Below are positions 52,545-62,630 of a stretch of DNA of 64,000 bases, in pieces (position 1 is the stretch's first letter; each line of letters opens with the position of its first letter). The DNA comes from Gracilariopsis chorda (Eukaryota > Rhodophyta > Florideophyceae > Gracilariales > Gracilariaceae): the NCBI GenBank assembly GCA_003194525.1, contig NBIV01000239.1:44792-108791 (forward strand). The letters run 5' to 3'. A program made the translations under genes and the position numbers. The notes beneath the pieces are model-generated. The model was not told the origin of the DNA. It saw nothing but the letters and a program-made list of their open reading frames with translations, and searched no databases.

Positions 52545-52740
52545 CCGCGGTTTACACGACGGCCTCCAGAATTTTGCCTTGCGCCGCCTGAGTTTACTCT
52601 GGACCGTCCAGAATTGGATTTTACCCCTCCAGAATTAGCCCTGGCACCTCCAAAACTCGCTCTAGCACCCTCAGAATACACTCTGGAACCTCCAGAGTTG
52701 GACCAACCCCCATCAGAGTTCGAACGACGCCCTGCTCTCG
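52545..52740. repeat. 24-bp minisatellite, open on both strands
   Basis: About eight degenerate copies of a 24-base unit like CTCCAGAATTAGCCCTGGCACCTC. On the plus strand it reads PPE(L/F)xLAP repeats, on the minus strand NSGG(A/V)(R/K) repeats. On the minus strand it would form the N-terminal region of the Helitron H3 protein (MTRAGRRSNSDGG); on the plus strand it ends an ORF of 135 codons (52350-52757). Either frame may be chance. Confidence 0.7.
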
Positions 52741-53740
52741 TCATTCTAATTTACTAAAATAAGAAACCACAATTCCATTTTTTCCAAATTCCTAAAAGAC
52801 TTGCCAGAAATCCAAAATAACTTTCCCAGATAAAAAACGTTGAAAATGAAAAACAGGTTGCAGTTTGTTGCTTTGCACTACCAGGCCTAGTAGCATGAGG
52901 AATGAAACAAATTGCCGCAAGACTTATATTTACCAGATGCAATCGTGCGTAGCACACGGACTCTTGACACACTCCTGTTGGACTATGACAATTCGAGTGT
53001 GTCTGGCTGGCTTTCAGGGCGTTTGATGTTTAACCTGCGTTCGGTTGTAAGCATTTTTCTGCCTTTACTCACACACTGAAGGTCATTTCTCGGCCCCAAG
53101 AGGTATGACACGGTGGCCGCTCTGGAACCTGCACAGCAAGCTGGTACTAGATCCGTAAAAGCCACAGACTTCCTGGATGGACATCAAACGACCAGCGTAT
53201 CTAAGAGGAACACCTGGGATTTCTCAGATCCGTGGTACTTACTGGGTTACTCTAGTGACAACCTGCATACGAGCTGAGACTTGCCTAGGTCCCAAGCCAC
53301 CAACAGGGCCTAAAATATCAAAAGGTTACGACACTGTGCTATTGGCCAAGCCTATATGAAAAATAGTTGTTAAGGTCAGCAAGGGAGATGAGTTTTGCAC
53401 TGCGCCAGTGCATTATGTATGCTCTGTGCATTTTTATGAACTGGCACAGTGGAAAAAGCCAACCACGTGTCGTGCAAGGTAGCTACTGCTGAGTGGCTGG
53501 TACTGCAGTAACTGACTTTAATGCCAGCTATTGAGCAGTAGCGGGAGTCAACATGCAACAGCAGCCATGTAGACACTAAGCTTTGCACTTTGCCGCTGCT
53601 GAATGTTTTAATTGGCGGGTAGGCGTTCCGCCAAAGTAAAAACTGTATGCGCTGAAAGGCGCGTGCAAGGGTTTCCTCTCCCGCAGCGCCTTTTGTCAAT
53701 CAATCACACCCCCTTCATTCTTCAGCTAATCATTATAATA

Positions 53741-53790
53741 CGGGGAGTGTTGAGATACTACCCTATCAGAAAGGATATACGCTTCAAATG
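53741..53790. other. Junction between divergent Helitrons H3 and H4
   Basis: The 5' end of H3 (minus) and the 5' end of H4 (plus) face away from each other across this short stretch. CTCAACACCCC at 53787-53797 looks like a 3' end of a lost unit preceding H4. Confidence 0.4.
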
Positions 53791-54652
53791 GAAAATCTCA
53801 ACACCCCAATTTTAAGCATTTACATGTGTATGAGGGGAATGTTGTGGATTGATGAGAGGCGTTGCGGGACAAAATCGCTTTGCCCCCCCCCGTCTGAGCT
53901 TGCAAAATGATCATTTGGCGCAACACTTCCCTTGGTCACAAAATTCAGCAGCAGCAAAGCGTTCAGGTTATTAGCTGCTGCTGCATTTTAATTTGTGCAA
54001 TGGCTACCGAGTGGCTCGCAATACAATCAAATTGAGGTGCCAGCCACTCAGCAGCAAAACCGGACTGTTTATTGTGACATGCAGGAGGCTGCGCTGCGCC
54101 AGTGTAGCGTTTGCTGATGTTTCATTGCAAAAAACCTGCAATAGACGTATATACTGCACTGGCGCAGTTCAAAAAGCATCTACCTTGCTGACTTTGACCA
54201 CTATTTTTCATCTCATTCAGTCCTGGCCAACAGCACAGTGTCGTAACCGTTTGCTACTTTTGGGCATTGTTGCTGGTCTGGGACCTAGGCAACCCCCAGA
54301 TCGTGTGCAAGTTGTCACTAGATGAACCGACTGAATGCCACTGATCTGGGAAAGCTCAGATGCTCCTTTCTAGTAACCTGGTCGTTTGATGGCAATCCAG
54401 GAAGTCTGAGGGTTTTTCGGATATAATACCAGCTTTCTCTGCATGTTCCGAAGCGGTCACCGTGTCGCACCTCCTGGGGCCAGGGAGCACACTTTGATGT
54501 GTGTATAGAGGCATATCAATCATTACAACTGGACGCGGGTTAAATATGATACAAAACGGCTTGAAAACTGGCTAGGAACGCTCCGCCCGTCTTAATCCAA
54601 CAGGATTCTTTCCAGAGCCGCTGTGCTGCACACGACTGCATCTCTAGACTCT
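53791..54652 (+). mobile_element. Helitron H4: 5' region only, plus orientation
   Basis: Starts CATGTGTATGAGGGGAATGTTG (about 53823), hairpin arms GAGAGGCGTTGCGGG/GCGCAACACTTCCC (53858-53931), CAG-rich stretch, then AACAGCACAGTGTCGTAACC and GGGACCTAGGCAA..GTTGTCACTAG (54226-54325), which match, inverted, the 5' region of H3 (53350-53250). The coding part is absent. Ends CTCTAATGAGG, where another unit begins. Confidence 0.65.
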
Positions 54653-55149
54653 AATGAGGTATTTACCTATAAGAGGGTCATTGTTCATTGATGTGAGGCG
54701 TTTCAGAAGCAAATTCCTTTCCATGCCCTCTTCAGCGCTGGTAAAAGAGGGGTTTTGCGCTACGCCCTCTTCCATTCAAAACCTTCAGCAGCAGCAGCAA
54801 AGCTCAAAGATAATTGGCTGCTGCTTTATGTTGACTGCTGCTGCTGCCCAATTGCTTGCACTACAGTACCGCTACCTATCTTACTGCACAGTGGCTGGGA
54901 CTGCAGTCATTTTAGCAGTGCCAGCCAATCACAGTCTACTGCACCCTACGCAGACTACTGCAATGCCAGCCAATCACCAACATGCGGGAGATCAATTGCA
55001 CCTCTATTCCATATTCCCTCCCGAGTCCGCGGCCGTTATTGGTCGGCAGGCCCCTTGCAAGCAATAGAGAGCAGAAACGGCTTGCAAATCACCCGACCTG
55101 CCAGACATTCAGCGGCACGCATTGCCGCTCACGGCTGAAAGCCGCTTGC
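54653..55149 (+). repeat. Non-autonomous Helitron unit U6, truncated by an LTR
   Basis: Starts TACCTATAAGAGGGTCATTGTTC, hairpin arms GTGAGGCGTTTCAGAAGC/GCGCTACGCCCTCTTC, CAGCAGCAGCAGCAAAGCTC, a middle closely like U1, and at 55098-55114 the 3' hairpin GCGGCACGCATTGCCGC. It is cut at 55149 by copia LTR sequence. Confidence 0.65.
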
Positions 55150-55586
55150 TCTGCAAAAGCGCTTATGCGCGTGTGCGCGAACCCAACGTGAAACTGGCTT
55201 CTGATTGGCTACTGCAAATGTACATATGCAACGTGGTGCGTACAAGTGGTATGGCATAACTGGATCGGTTGGACACACCCACGTGTCCAGCTACTACAGC
55301 GGTCACAGTGTACGTTGTGTGCAGGGGATACTGGTGAAGTGGTTGACACCTGGTACAAGTGGTACAGCAGTGGTTGGTACAATGGTAAGGTGCGCATGCA
55401 CTGTCAACAGGTTTACACATGCACGGGTATATTGATGACGTGGGTGTTGTGTGCATTGCCACTTGATGCATTGCCACTTGATGACATGGCACTAACACCA
55501 CAGGTTACGTGCCGACTTACCGTGACGTGTTGACTTACCGTGATGTGTTGGCATGTGCTGGCGTGTGTTGGAGTCGTGAATTTTGT
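55150..55586 (+). repeat. Old LTR fragment of the C-in copia family
   Basis: Matches 57604-58039 of the C-in 5' LTR at high identity, but lacks the first ~73 bases and stops after GAGTCGTGAATTT, where copia C-out begins. It is the oldest layer of the nest; the rest of this LTR should lie beyond the right edge. Confidence 0.78.
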
Positions 55587-56396
55587 TGATGTGAGCACAT
55601 AGTCGGGTGCCTGGTAGTCCTGGGACATCGTAAAGCAACACTTGGAAACAAAGTTTGATATACCGGAGGGCTGTTGTTGGGACCTGCTATACAAAAGCGC
55701 ATATGCGTGTGTTCTCATACCCAACGTGAAACGGGGATATGATTGGCTACTGCAAATACTAATATGCAACGTATTGGTTACAAGTGTTATGCATTCTATC
55801 GGTCCTGGGTACGGAATTGGCCACTTGGCATAAGGTGAATGGGCATGGTACTGAAGAATATGTGTGGCTACATGTGGTTTACATGTATATGGAAGTGTGT
55901 CATGTGTGTGGTTGTGCAAGTAAGCACGTGCCATGCACGCAACACACCTAGGGTATGTACATGGATGCGGTGGCATGTGTATTTGTGCTTTGTCATTGTC
56001 ATGATGATGCGAGGAAGTGTGTATACAGTGCTGCAGCATGCTGGCACATTGTTGCCATGTCCGGTTCACTTATTGTGCGTTCTTGGCTGCTTGGCTCACT
56101 TGGTGTGCGTGGTTGCAATGTGTTGTAATGTTGTTATGCCTGGTTGTACTAAGCTGTAATCAGTTTGTGCAACCCTTATTGTGTTATGTTTGATTATGAT
56201 TGGTAGTATTGGGTGTCCCCACTTAATTCTGTAGGGTTTTCTTTTAGTGGAAGTGTGAAGTAGATGTGCTATATAAGACTCTGAAGTCGCAGTACCAAGT
56301 AAACTCGGCCCCAAGCCTGGCAACCTTCACTCTTTATTTTCTTTCTTTCTTTCCTTTTTCATTTCCGCCGAAGCCCAACTATCGTTTACATCATCA
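55587..56396 (+). repeat. 5' LTR of copia C-out
   Basis: 810 bp, TGATGTGAG to TCATCA. TATATAAG at 56270-56277 is a good TATA box; a CTTT-rich tract precedes the end (56331-56362). A segment at 55683-55795 (AAAAGCGCATATGCGTGTG, CCAACGTGAAAC, GATTGGCTACTGCAAAT) is shared with the C-in LTR. Confidence 0.82.
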
Positions 56397-56410
56397 GGTT
56401 ATGGGCCCAG
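56397..56410 (+). promoter_or_regulatory. Primer-binding site of C-out (half-tRNA-iMet)
   Basis: GGTTATGGGCCCAG directly after the LTR, identical to the C-in site and to the known copia-type site. The ATG inside opens a 14-codon ORF ending at 56445. Confidence 0.85.
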
Positions 56411-56802
56411 AGCGTCGATATTTTGCAGACGTCGCGCTCTTTTGACTTTCTTTCGTTCGATTCATCGTCTTGCACAGATCATCTTTGCGAGTCTTGTGGA
56501 AGTATTTGGTGCTGTGGTGAAAGTAGGCAAAGCGTTCAGAGACACCTTCTCTGGTAAGCCGACCTGCGCCTGTTCCGATCCTGGCTCCATTGCTTCAGCG
56601 CACAAGGAAGACCGCGCTATTTTCCTGCAAGTGTCTAGCAGGGGTTAACTGGTGAACGCTTATCGCAACAGCTACTAACCTCCCTGGGGCGACACATACG
56701 GATTGTAAAGCCCCTCGTTCTGAAGTGCGCAGAACAGGGTATGTCAAGAAGAATTTCGTACCTCACCTGGAGAGAGTTACCAGGTTCCAGGGGTTCAACC
56801 CT

Positions 56803-56840
56803 TAGGGTAGCGGAGGTAGTTTCTCCCGTCAGTGCGCCCG
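56803..56840 (+). promoter_or_regulatory. Conserved 38-base leader block, C-out copy
   Basis: TAGGGTAGCGGAGGTAGTTT and the following CTCCCGTCAGTGCGCCCG are identical to 59377-59414 of C-in, although the surrounding leaders differ widely. A GGAG..CTCC stem is possible. It lies between primer site and gag, the usual place of RNA packaging signals; function is inferred only. Confidence 0.55.
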
Positions 56841-57186
56841 CCTTTACGAAGTTATTTTCATTTCCGAGTTTGCTTCAGAGCTACTCGTAACTATACTCCG
56901 GGCGTAGAGGACCCGACCTCCGCCTGTGATTCGCGTACCAGACGCGTCTGGACGAGCGTTGAGACTTGGTTACACGGTCTCCGCTGGCGCCCTCGCTGTT
57001 GAGTTTTGAGATACTCCGCTCCAGTTCCCTCCTCATATTGTGAGATCAGCTACAAGTCAATAGCTGTATCGCGATCAGGCATTCATATTAGCTTCTGGTC
57101 AACTTTCTAAGCATCGAGTCCCTCACTCTGCTTCATTTTCATTTCATTTGGTTTCATTTTTTGGTCGTTGATCTCCTTCCGGAACA

Positions 57187-57530
57187 ATGTCTGACTCAGA
57201 ATTTGAGTCCGAAACCTCCTCTGGTGTGAAGATCCCACACTTCCATGGTAAGCGAGGTGAAGATTACACCCTATGGCGACACCGTCTACGTGCCGCGTGT
57301 CGAACTAAAGGTGTCTGGAATGTGGTTATGTCCAGTTCGGAGGAGTCATCTAGTGCCACAATGACACAAGCGTCTGTTTCTAGTGCGACCCAGACACCCT
57401 CCCGTATACTTGCAAAGCGCGAAAAGGCATGTGCAATCATCATTTGTGCACTTGGTGATGCCCCACTGCGTGTAGTCATGGATGTGGATGATGACCCTGG
57501 TCACATGCTTCAACTACTTGATGCGAGATA
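57187..57530 (+). pseudogene. gag: gag N-terminus of copia C-out, interrupted
   Basis: Starts MSDSEFESETSSGVKIPHFH and reads GKRGEDYTLWRHRLRAACRTK, KREKACAIIICALGDAP, LRVVMDVDDDPGHMLQLLDARY. This is the copia Gag domain pattern (F.G....Y..W....). At LLDARY (57530) the C-in LTR begins and the frame runs on into LTR sequence. No stop before the insertion, so the gene was open when hit. Confidence 0.8.
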
Positions 57531-58324
57531 TGTTGGCAGTAGTACCTGTGCTGTCACTGAAAACCAAATGTTCCGGGGAGCATGGGCTGTTTTAGAGGGT
57601 ACCTCTGCAAAAGCGCATATGCGTGTGTGCGCGAACCCAACGTGAAATTCGCTTCTGATTGGCTACCGCAAATGTACATATGCAACGTGGTGCGTACAAG
57701 TGGTATGGCATAACTGGATCGGTTGGACAAAACCACGTGTCCAGCTACTACAGTGGTCACAGTGTACGTTGTGTGCAGGGGATACTGATGAAGTGGTTGA
57801 CACCTGGTACAAGTGGTACAGCAGTGGTTGGTACAATGGTAAGGTGCGCATGCACTGTCAACAGGTTTACACATGCACGGGTATATTGATGACGTGGGTG
57901 TTGTGTGCATTGCCACTTGATGCATTGCCACTTGATGACATGGCACTAACACCACAGGTTACGTGCCGACTTACCGTGACGTGTTGACTTACCGTGATGT
58001 GTTGGCATGTGCTGGCGTGTGTTGGAGTCGTGAATTTGTGCCTTGTCATGGTCATGTGTATGCACGTAACTATTACAGAACATTGGTGCGTTGGTGTGCG
58101 TTGGTGTAATGAGGTTGTGCTGAGCTGGCTATGTCATGTTAGATGATGATTGGTAGTATTGAGTGTCCCTGCTTAGTGGTTTAGGTTTTACTTGTAGTTG
58201 GTGTTCCCGCGCAATTCGAGTTTAGAGTGGTATATAAGATGTGCCTGAAGGACCTCCAAGTAAATCCAAGCCAGAGCTGGCGAACTTCCCTTCCATCCCC
58301 TCAACTTCCTTTCAACTTTCAACA
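57531..58324 (+). repeat. 5' LTR of copia C-in
   Basis: 794 bp with TGTTG..CAACA ends. TATATAAG at 58231-58238. Contains GCGCATATGCG and repeated GCCACTTGATG units (57913-57937). Confidence 0.92.
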
Positions 58325-58338
58325 GGTTATGGGCCCAG
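58325..58338 (+). promoter_or_regulatory. Primer-binding site of C-in (half-tRNA-iMet)
   Basis: GGTTATGGGCCCAG, immediately after the LTR; complementary to the anticodon arm of initiator tRNA-Met. Confidence 0.87.
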
Positions 58339-58526
58339 CCCCGCTGACTGCTGCCGCTATCCCTTTCCGTATCGTTCGTCTGTTGCCGCTCTCCCTCACC
58401 GCTGTTCATCCGTTTCGCTGTTGTTGCCTCTTTCGTCGTTGCGTCGGGTGTCTTGATCCCATTGTTGGTCGGTGTTGGTCATTCTCCTTTGGTTTGCGTT
58501 CCTCCCTGAGGGCGTTGGGGTGGTAG
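58329..58526 (+). other. Upstream ORF starting in the C-in primer-binding site
   Basis: The ATG of the primer site opens a 65-codon frame (MGPAPLTAAAIPFRIVRLLP) ending with TAG at 58524-58526. It is rich in Cys, Arg and Leu and does not resemble Gag. In C-out the equivalent frame has 14 codons. Could be a translated upstream ORF or chance. Confidence 0.3.
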
Positions 58527-59376
58527 TGGTTCGACATTTACTTCCTATCGTTGTTGAGTTGGGCCTCCGTTGTTGCCCGTGTTGTCGATCGCTATCTACT
58601 TTGTGTGTGACACTCCCTCTATCTTGTGTTTTGGGATCCCCGAGTCGTTTGTCGGGTCGTATCCGTGAGGTCGAGTCGGTCTAGTTTCGAAGTCTGGGCT
58701 CCGTGATCGTGTGCTCAGCAGTTGTTTGTTTTTCGTGTTTCTTAATCAGCATCTGGTGTCCAGTGCAACGAGCGGTTGATCCGGGTTACTTTGGGTGATT
58801 CCAGGTATCCGGGGACGTGAGCCTGGCGGCTTGAACCAAAGCGGGTGTACTGTCGAGCGGCTTCCCACCGGTCCATTTGGACAGATAACGGTGACGGTCG
58901 TTAAGACCTGGTAAGTTCAGCGGGTGCATCTGTGGACGGGGTGCCGTGGCGTACTGCGCTGGTGCGGGTGATTGAATTATTTGTTTTGATCCTGACTGCG
59001 TGTCGGGATTCTTGGGCTGTTGCGAAGGTATTCCATAACGAGCTTTTGATCCGTGCATCTGACCCTTGGGCGTTTGTGCGGGGAGGCGACGTGGCGTAGG
59101 CTGACTTCCTTGTTAGGATCAGGCCGCGTGTGACCTTAAGTGGTTGCGCGTTAGCAGCGTACTTGGGTTGCCATAGTAGCTTCAGTTGCAAGGTCGCGCA
59201 AGTTCTTGCAAGAGGCCAGAGAGGGTTATACTTGGTGAAGGCATATCTTGGGTCATTAACCATCCTCTGGAAGCCTCGTAGAGAGCGACGCATCTTCTCC
59301 TTAGACGTAGGAGAGGGAAGACAGAAGAAGACGTCTTGTACCCGGACCATCTCCGGGGGCCAGGGGTCTGACACCC
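58527..59376 (+). other. C-in leader, no gene recognised
   Basis: Untranslated leader between primer site and gag. Contains short frames on both strands without motifs. Confidence 0.5.
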
Positions 59377-59414
59377 TAGGGTAGCGGAGGTAGTTTCTCC
59401 CGTCAGTGCGCCCG
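59377..59414 (+). promoter_or_regulatory. Conserved 38-base leader block, C-in copy
   Basis: Identical to 56803-56840 in C-out. The preceding CCAGGGGTCTGACACCC also resembles CCAGGGGTTCAACCC of C-out. Confidence 0.55.
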
Positions 59415-59423
59415 AATTTGAAG

Positions 59424-59477
59424 TTTTTTTGTTGTTGTTGTCGTTGTTTTTGTTGTTATTGTTGTCGTTGTTGCCAT
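59424..59477 (+). repeat. (GTT)n-rich tract before C-in gag
   Basis: Imperfect run of GTT/GTC/ATT triplets, about 18 units, 67 bases upstream of the gag ATG. Confidence 0.8.
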
Positions 59478-59543
59478 TTTTGTACTACTTAAGTGCCGTA
59501 CGTCTTTCATCGCACCTGTGCTGTTTGTTGACAACTCCCAAGC

Positions 59544-60465
59544 ATGGATGCATTCGGTGGCATCAAGATTGAAAAGTTGGGCGAGGATAACTTCCATGTA
59601 TGGAAGCAAAAGCTTGAGTTGCTGCTTGCACTCAAGGACCTCGATGACCATCTTGAATCAACCAGGCCTACGGACGATGACGAGTTGTCAGCATGGAAGA
59701 AGAAAGACGCCAAGGCCAGGGCTGTTATTGGTCTCAGCATCAGTGATGAGCATTTGGACCATGTGAGGGATACCGAGAATGCTGCGGAAATGTGGAAAGC
59801 CATTTGCGTTGTGTTCCAGCGTAAAACGCTGCTCAACCGAATCAATGCAAGACGTGCCTTCTACACAGCCAAGATGCGAGATGATGAGAAAATGTTACAC
59901 TTCATCAATCGTGTTCGTCATCTTGCATCGGATCTGAAGAGCATGGACGTAGTGGCTTGAGGAGGAAGACATCGCTATGGCAATCCTATGTGGGCTACCA
60001 GACCGCTTCGAACACCTCATTGTCGCTATTGACACCACGATTGGTGATCGTAAACTCGATTTAGAGTTTGTGAAGAGTCGTTTGCTGCAAGAGGAACAGC
60101 GAATGAACGATCGTGCCAAGGAGGAGTCCGGAAGTGACACGGCTTTGGTCGGTGCGCAGTCACGAAAGAAGTCCATGGTGTGCTACTACTGTGGTAAGAA
60201 GGGGCATATCCAGAGAAACTGTTTCAAGAGACAACGTGACGAAGCTAGCAAAGAGCAGAGTGCTGCGCCAAACCCAGCTGTGCAGACCGATCTCGGCAAC
60301 GAGAAACGAGGATGTGACAGTGACTCTGACTTTGTTTGCCTCATTGCGACAGGTTCTGTGGAAGAAAGTATCAGTGACTGGATCATTGACTCTGGTGCCA
60401 CCGCCCATATGACGTATGACGAGTCCATGTTGACAGTTATAGCAAAAGAGAGTCTGCCGGTGTGA
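59544..60465 (+). pseudogene. gag: gag and protease of copia C-in
   Basis: Frame 1 (59544-59960): MDAFGGIKIEKLGEDNFHVW, then KDAKARAVIGLSISDEHLDHV and CVVFQRKTLLNRINARRAFYT, a standard copia Gag (UBN2-type). It stops with TGA at 59958-59960 and resumes in another frame (59977-60465): MAILCGLPDRFEHLIVAIDT, a CCHC knuckle CYYCGKKGHIQRNC, and the protease active site DWIIDSGATAHMTYD. A TGA at 60463-60465 ends the frame inside protease. The break between frames is about one base. Confidence 0.88.
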
Positions 60466-60856
60466 GTATCGGCAATGACTCGAAGCTGGAGTCTCTTGGT
60501 CATGGCAGTGTCCACCTCGATCTCGCTGTTGAAGGGCGTAAGAGCAAGTGCCGGTTGGGTGAAGTAGTGCACGTACCGAATCTAAGGTATCATCTGCTGT
60601 CAGTATCTGCGATGTGTGACCTGGGTGCGCGAGTGGTGTTTGACAAAACCAAAGTATGTGTATACAAAGGCAACACCATGATCGCCCAGGGCCGTCGCAT
60701 CAAAGGACTGTACTACCTATGTACCGCGATTGAAGTACCAGAAGACATGGACAACGCACTTGTGACTGACCTGTCACTATGGCATGCTCGAATGGCTCAT
60801 GTGAATGTGGATGGTATCAAACATATGGCTCGTAACGGTGTTGTGTCAGGCTGAAT
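60462..60856 (+). pseudogene. Protease C-terminus and GAG-pre-integrase domain of C-in
   Basis: SIGNDSKLESLGHGSVHLDL, VVHVPNLRYHLLSVSAMCDL is the C-terminal part of copia protease; LSLWHARMAHVNVDGIKHMA is the pre-integrase zinc segment with its two His residues. TGA ends the frame at 60852-60854. Confidence 0.82.
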
Positions 60857-61612
60857 GTGGACTTGAATCAATCGATGGATGTGTGTGACTCTTGTGTAGT
60901 GGGAAAATCTACACGTGCTCCAACTCCCAAGCAAGGGGGGGAACGGGCTTTGCACCCATTGGACCTAGTGCATTCGGACATTTGTGGTCCAATCCAAGTA
61001 GGTTCCTTGGGAGGTTCACGCTACTTCGTCACATTCATCGATGATCACTCCCGTTTTTGCTTCTTGTACATGCTCAAGACCAAGGATGAGGTGTTCCACG
61101 TGTTCGTGAAGTGGCTCAAGATGGTTCAAAATCAGAGTGACCGACATGTGAAAACCATCACCGCACGTGAGTCTGTGCTACATGCGTTACGCACAGACAA
61201 TGCTGGTGAATATGTGTCAAAGAAGTTTTCACAAGAACTTGAACGTCACGGTATTGAACATCAGCGAACGGTGCCTTACAATCCACATCAGAATGGTCTG
61301 GCCGAACGGTTCAACCGAACACTCATGGACTTGGTGAGATCGATGCTGCATCACAAGAAACTGCCAAAGAGCTTCTGGGCTGAAGCATTGAACGTTGCAG
61401 TGTATGTGCGCAATCGAGTCACCTGCAAGGCCCTTCCGAGTGACGTGACACCACTCGAGATGTGGAGTGGATATGAACCTGACTTGAGCAATCTGCGTGT
61501 GTTCGGTAGCCGGTGCTGGTACAAAGTGGTGGACCACAAGCTGAAGAAGCTGGAGCAACGTGCCGTGGAGGCGATCTTTATTGGGTACACATCTGGATCG
61601 AAACGGTTATAA
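60857..61612 (+). pseudogene. Integrase of copia C-in
   Basis: 251 codons. CDSCVVGKSTR supplies the two Cys of the zinc domain. The DDE core: LVHSDICGP, ALRTDNAGEY, NPHQNGLAERFNRT. The copia C-terminal part LRVFGSRCWYKVVDHKLKKL, RAVEAIFIGYTSGSKRL follows. It stops one codon after GSKRL with TAA at 61610-61612; KLWDAQKKKVVVSRDV continues in the next frame. Catalytic residues all present. Confidence 0.88.
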
Positions 61613-62630
61613 ACTGTGGGATGCGCAAAAGAAGAAGGTGGTTGTGTCGAGAGATGTGAGGTTTGACGAATGTAGTGGTTCAGATCAAGGTACTGACCAC
61701 GTTGATGATGACGACTATGCTGAGATCGACATCTCGGACAAGCCGAAATCAAACATCACCTCCACCTCTACTAAACCCACCGATGCTGCCCAAGTTGAAC
61801 CCGCTGCACCAGATACTCCACCAGAAGAAGCTTCAGGCAGTGGCCACGATGAGCCCACAGCTGAGACAGAAGTTGAGCCAGACGTACCAGATCCACCACC
61901 ACTTCGGAGATCCACTCGTGAGCGTAGAGCGCCTACCTCGTGGTGGCGCGGCACTGCCCTACTCACTGCCAGTGATGACGTCCCATCCTCATACTCCGAT
62001 GCGGTGTCACGTCCTGATTCAAAAGCGTGGACCAAGGCCATGAACAGTGAGTACGAGTCTCTGATGGAGCATGACACATGGGAGTTAGTGCCAAGGCCAG
62101 CTGACAGCAACGTGATATCATCCAAGTGGGTATTTGTGCAAAAATATGAGGCTGGCGACAACGATGAACCGACAGTGAGGTACAAGGCTCGTGTGGTGGC
62201 TCGAGGGTTTCTGCAGATCGAAGGTGTAGACTTCTCCGAGACGTATGCACCAGTGGTCAAATTCACATCCATTAGAATGATTCTGTCCATTGTAGCAGTG
62301 CAGGACTATCATCTGCACCAGATGGATGTGAAGACTGCATTCTTGAATGGCGACCGTGAAGAGACTGTGTACATGGAGCAGCCGGACGGATTCATCAAAC
62401 CTGGGAACGAGGACTTGGTATGCCTTCTCAAGAAAGCCATCTATGGGCTACGACAGGCATCAAGGCAGTGGTTTGCAAAGATGTACTTGTTCCTCGTTGG
62501 TTGGATGGGTCTGAAGCCAAACGTCGCAGACGAGTGCGTCTACACCGGAGAGGTACTGGGAGCGCTTGTGATCATTTGCTCTTTTATGTGGACGACTTGC
62601 TCATTGCGAGTCCAAGTATGGAGACAATGA
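61600..62630 (+). pseudogene. pol: Pol linker and RT first half of copia C-in
   Basis: Frame 61560-62630: KLWDAQKKKVVVSRDVRFDE, an acidic Pro-rich linker, PPPLRRSTRERRAPTSWW, then RT: AWTKAMNSEYESLMEHDTWEL, RYKARVVARGFLQIEGVDF, HQMDVKTAFLNGDREETVYM with the first catalytic Asp, QPDGFIKPG, KKAIYGLRQASRQWF. A shift near 62575 sends the reading into the 62420-63082 frame. Confidence 0.9.

Larger units (their letters stand above)
47103..53740 (-). mobile_element. Helitron H3, nearly full length, degenerate
   Basis: About 6.6 kb in minus orientation. 5' end near 53735 (GAATGAAGGGGGTGTGATTGATTGAC), CAG-rich 5' region, N-terminal coding with repeats (52744-52520), Rep (50392-49976), linker (49240-49021), helicase (48852-47357), GC-rich 3' hairpin region (47130-47180) and TACTATAATGATTTG at 47103. 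Many stops; the family equals H1 and H2. Confidence 0.8.
55587..57530 (+). mobile_element. Copia element C-out, 5' part (interrupted by C-in)
   Basis: LTR with TGATG..CATCA ends (55587-56396), half-tRNA-iMet primer site, leader and the start of gag. At 57530 gag is cut by the 5' LTR of C-in. The remainder should lie to the right of the window. Its LTR is a diverged relative of the C-in LTR. Confidence 0.82.

Noticed and set aside
52350-52757. Plus-strand Pro-rich ORF as an independent gene
   Set aside because: Its length comes from a minisatellite that is open on both strands, and it lies antisense within Helitron H3; not supported as a gene.
55163-56069. Minus-strand ORFs (up to 218 codons) within the copia LTRs, also repeated at 57554-57955 and 63566-64000
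   Set aside because: They recur only because the LTR recurs, and LTRs hold promoters rather than genes; composition is low-complexity.
56761-56805. A tRNA-like GGTTCAACCC segment in the C-out leader
   Set aside because: No cloverleaf could be folded around it and it belongs to the conserved leader region.
61663-62290. Alternate-frame and antisense ORFs over the C-in linker and RT
   Set aside because: They overlap the well-supported pol frame and have no motifs.
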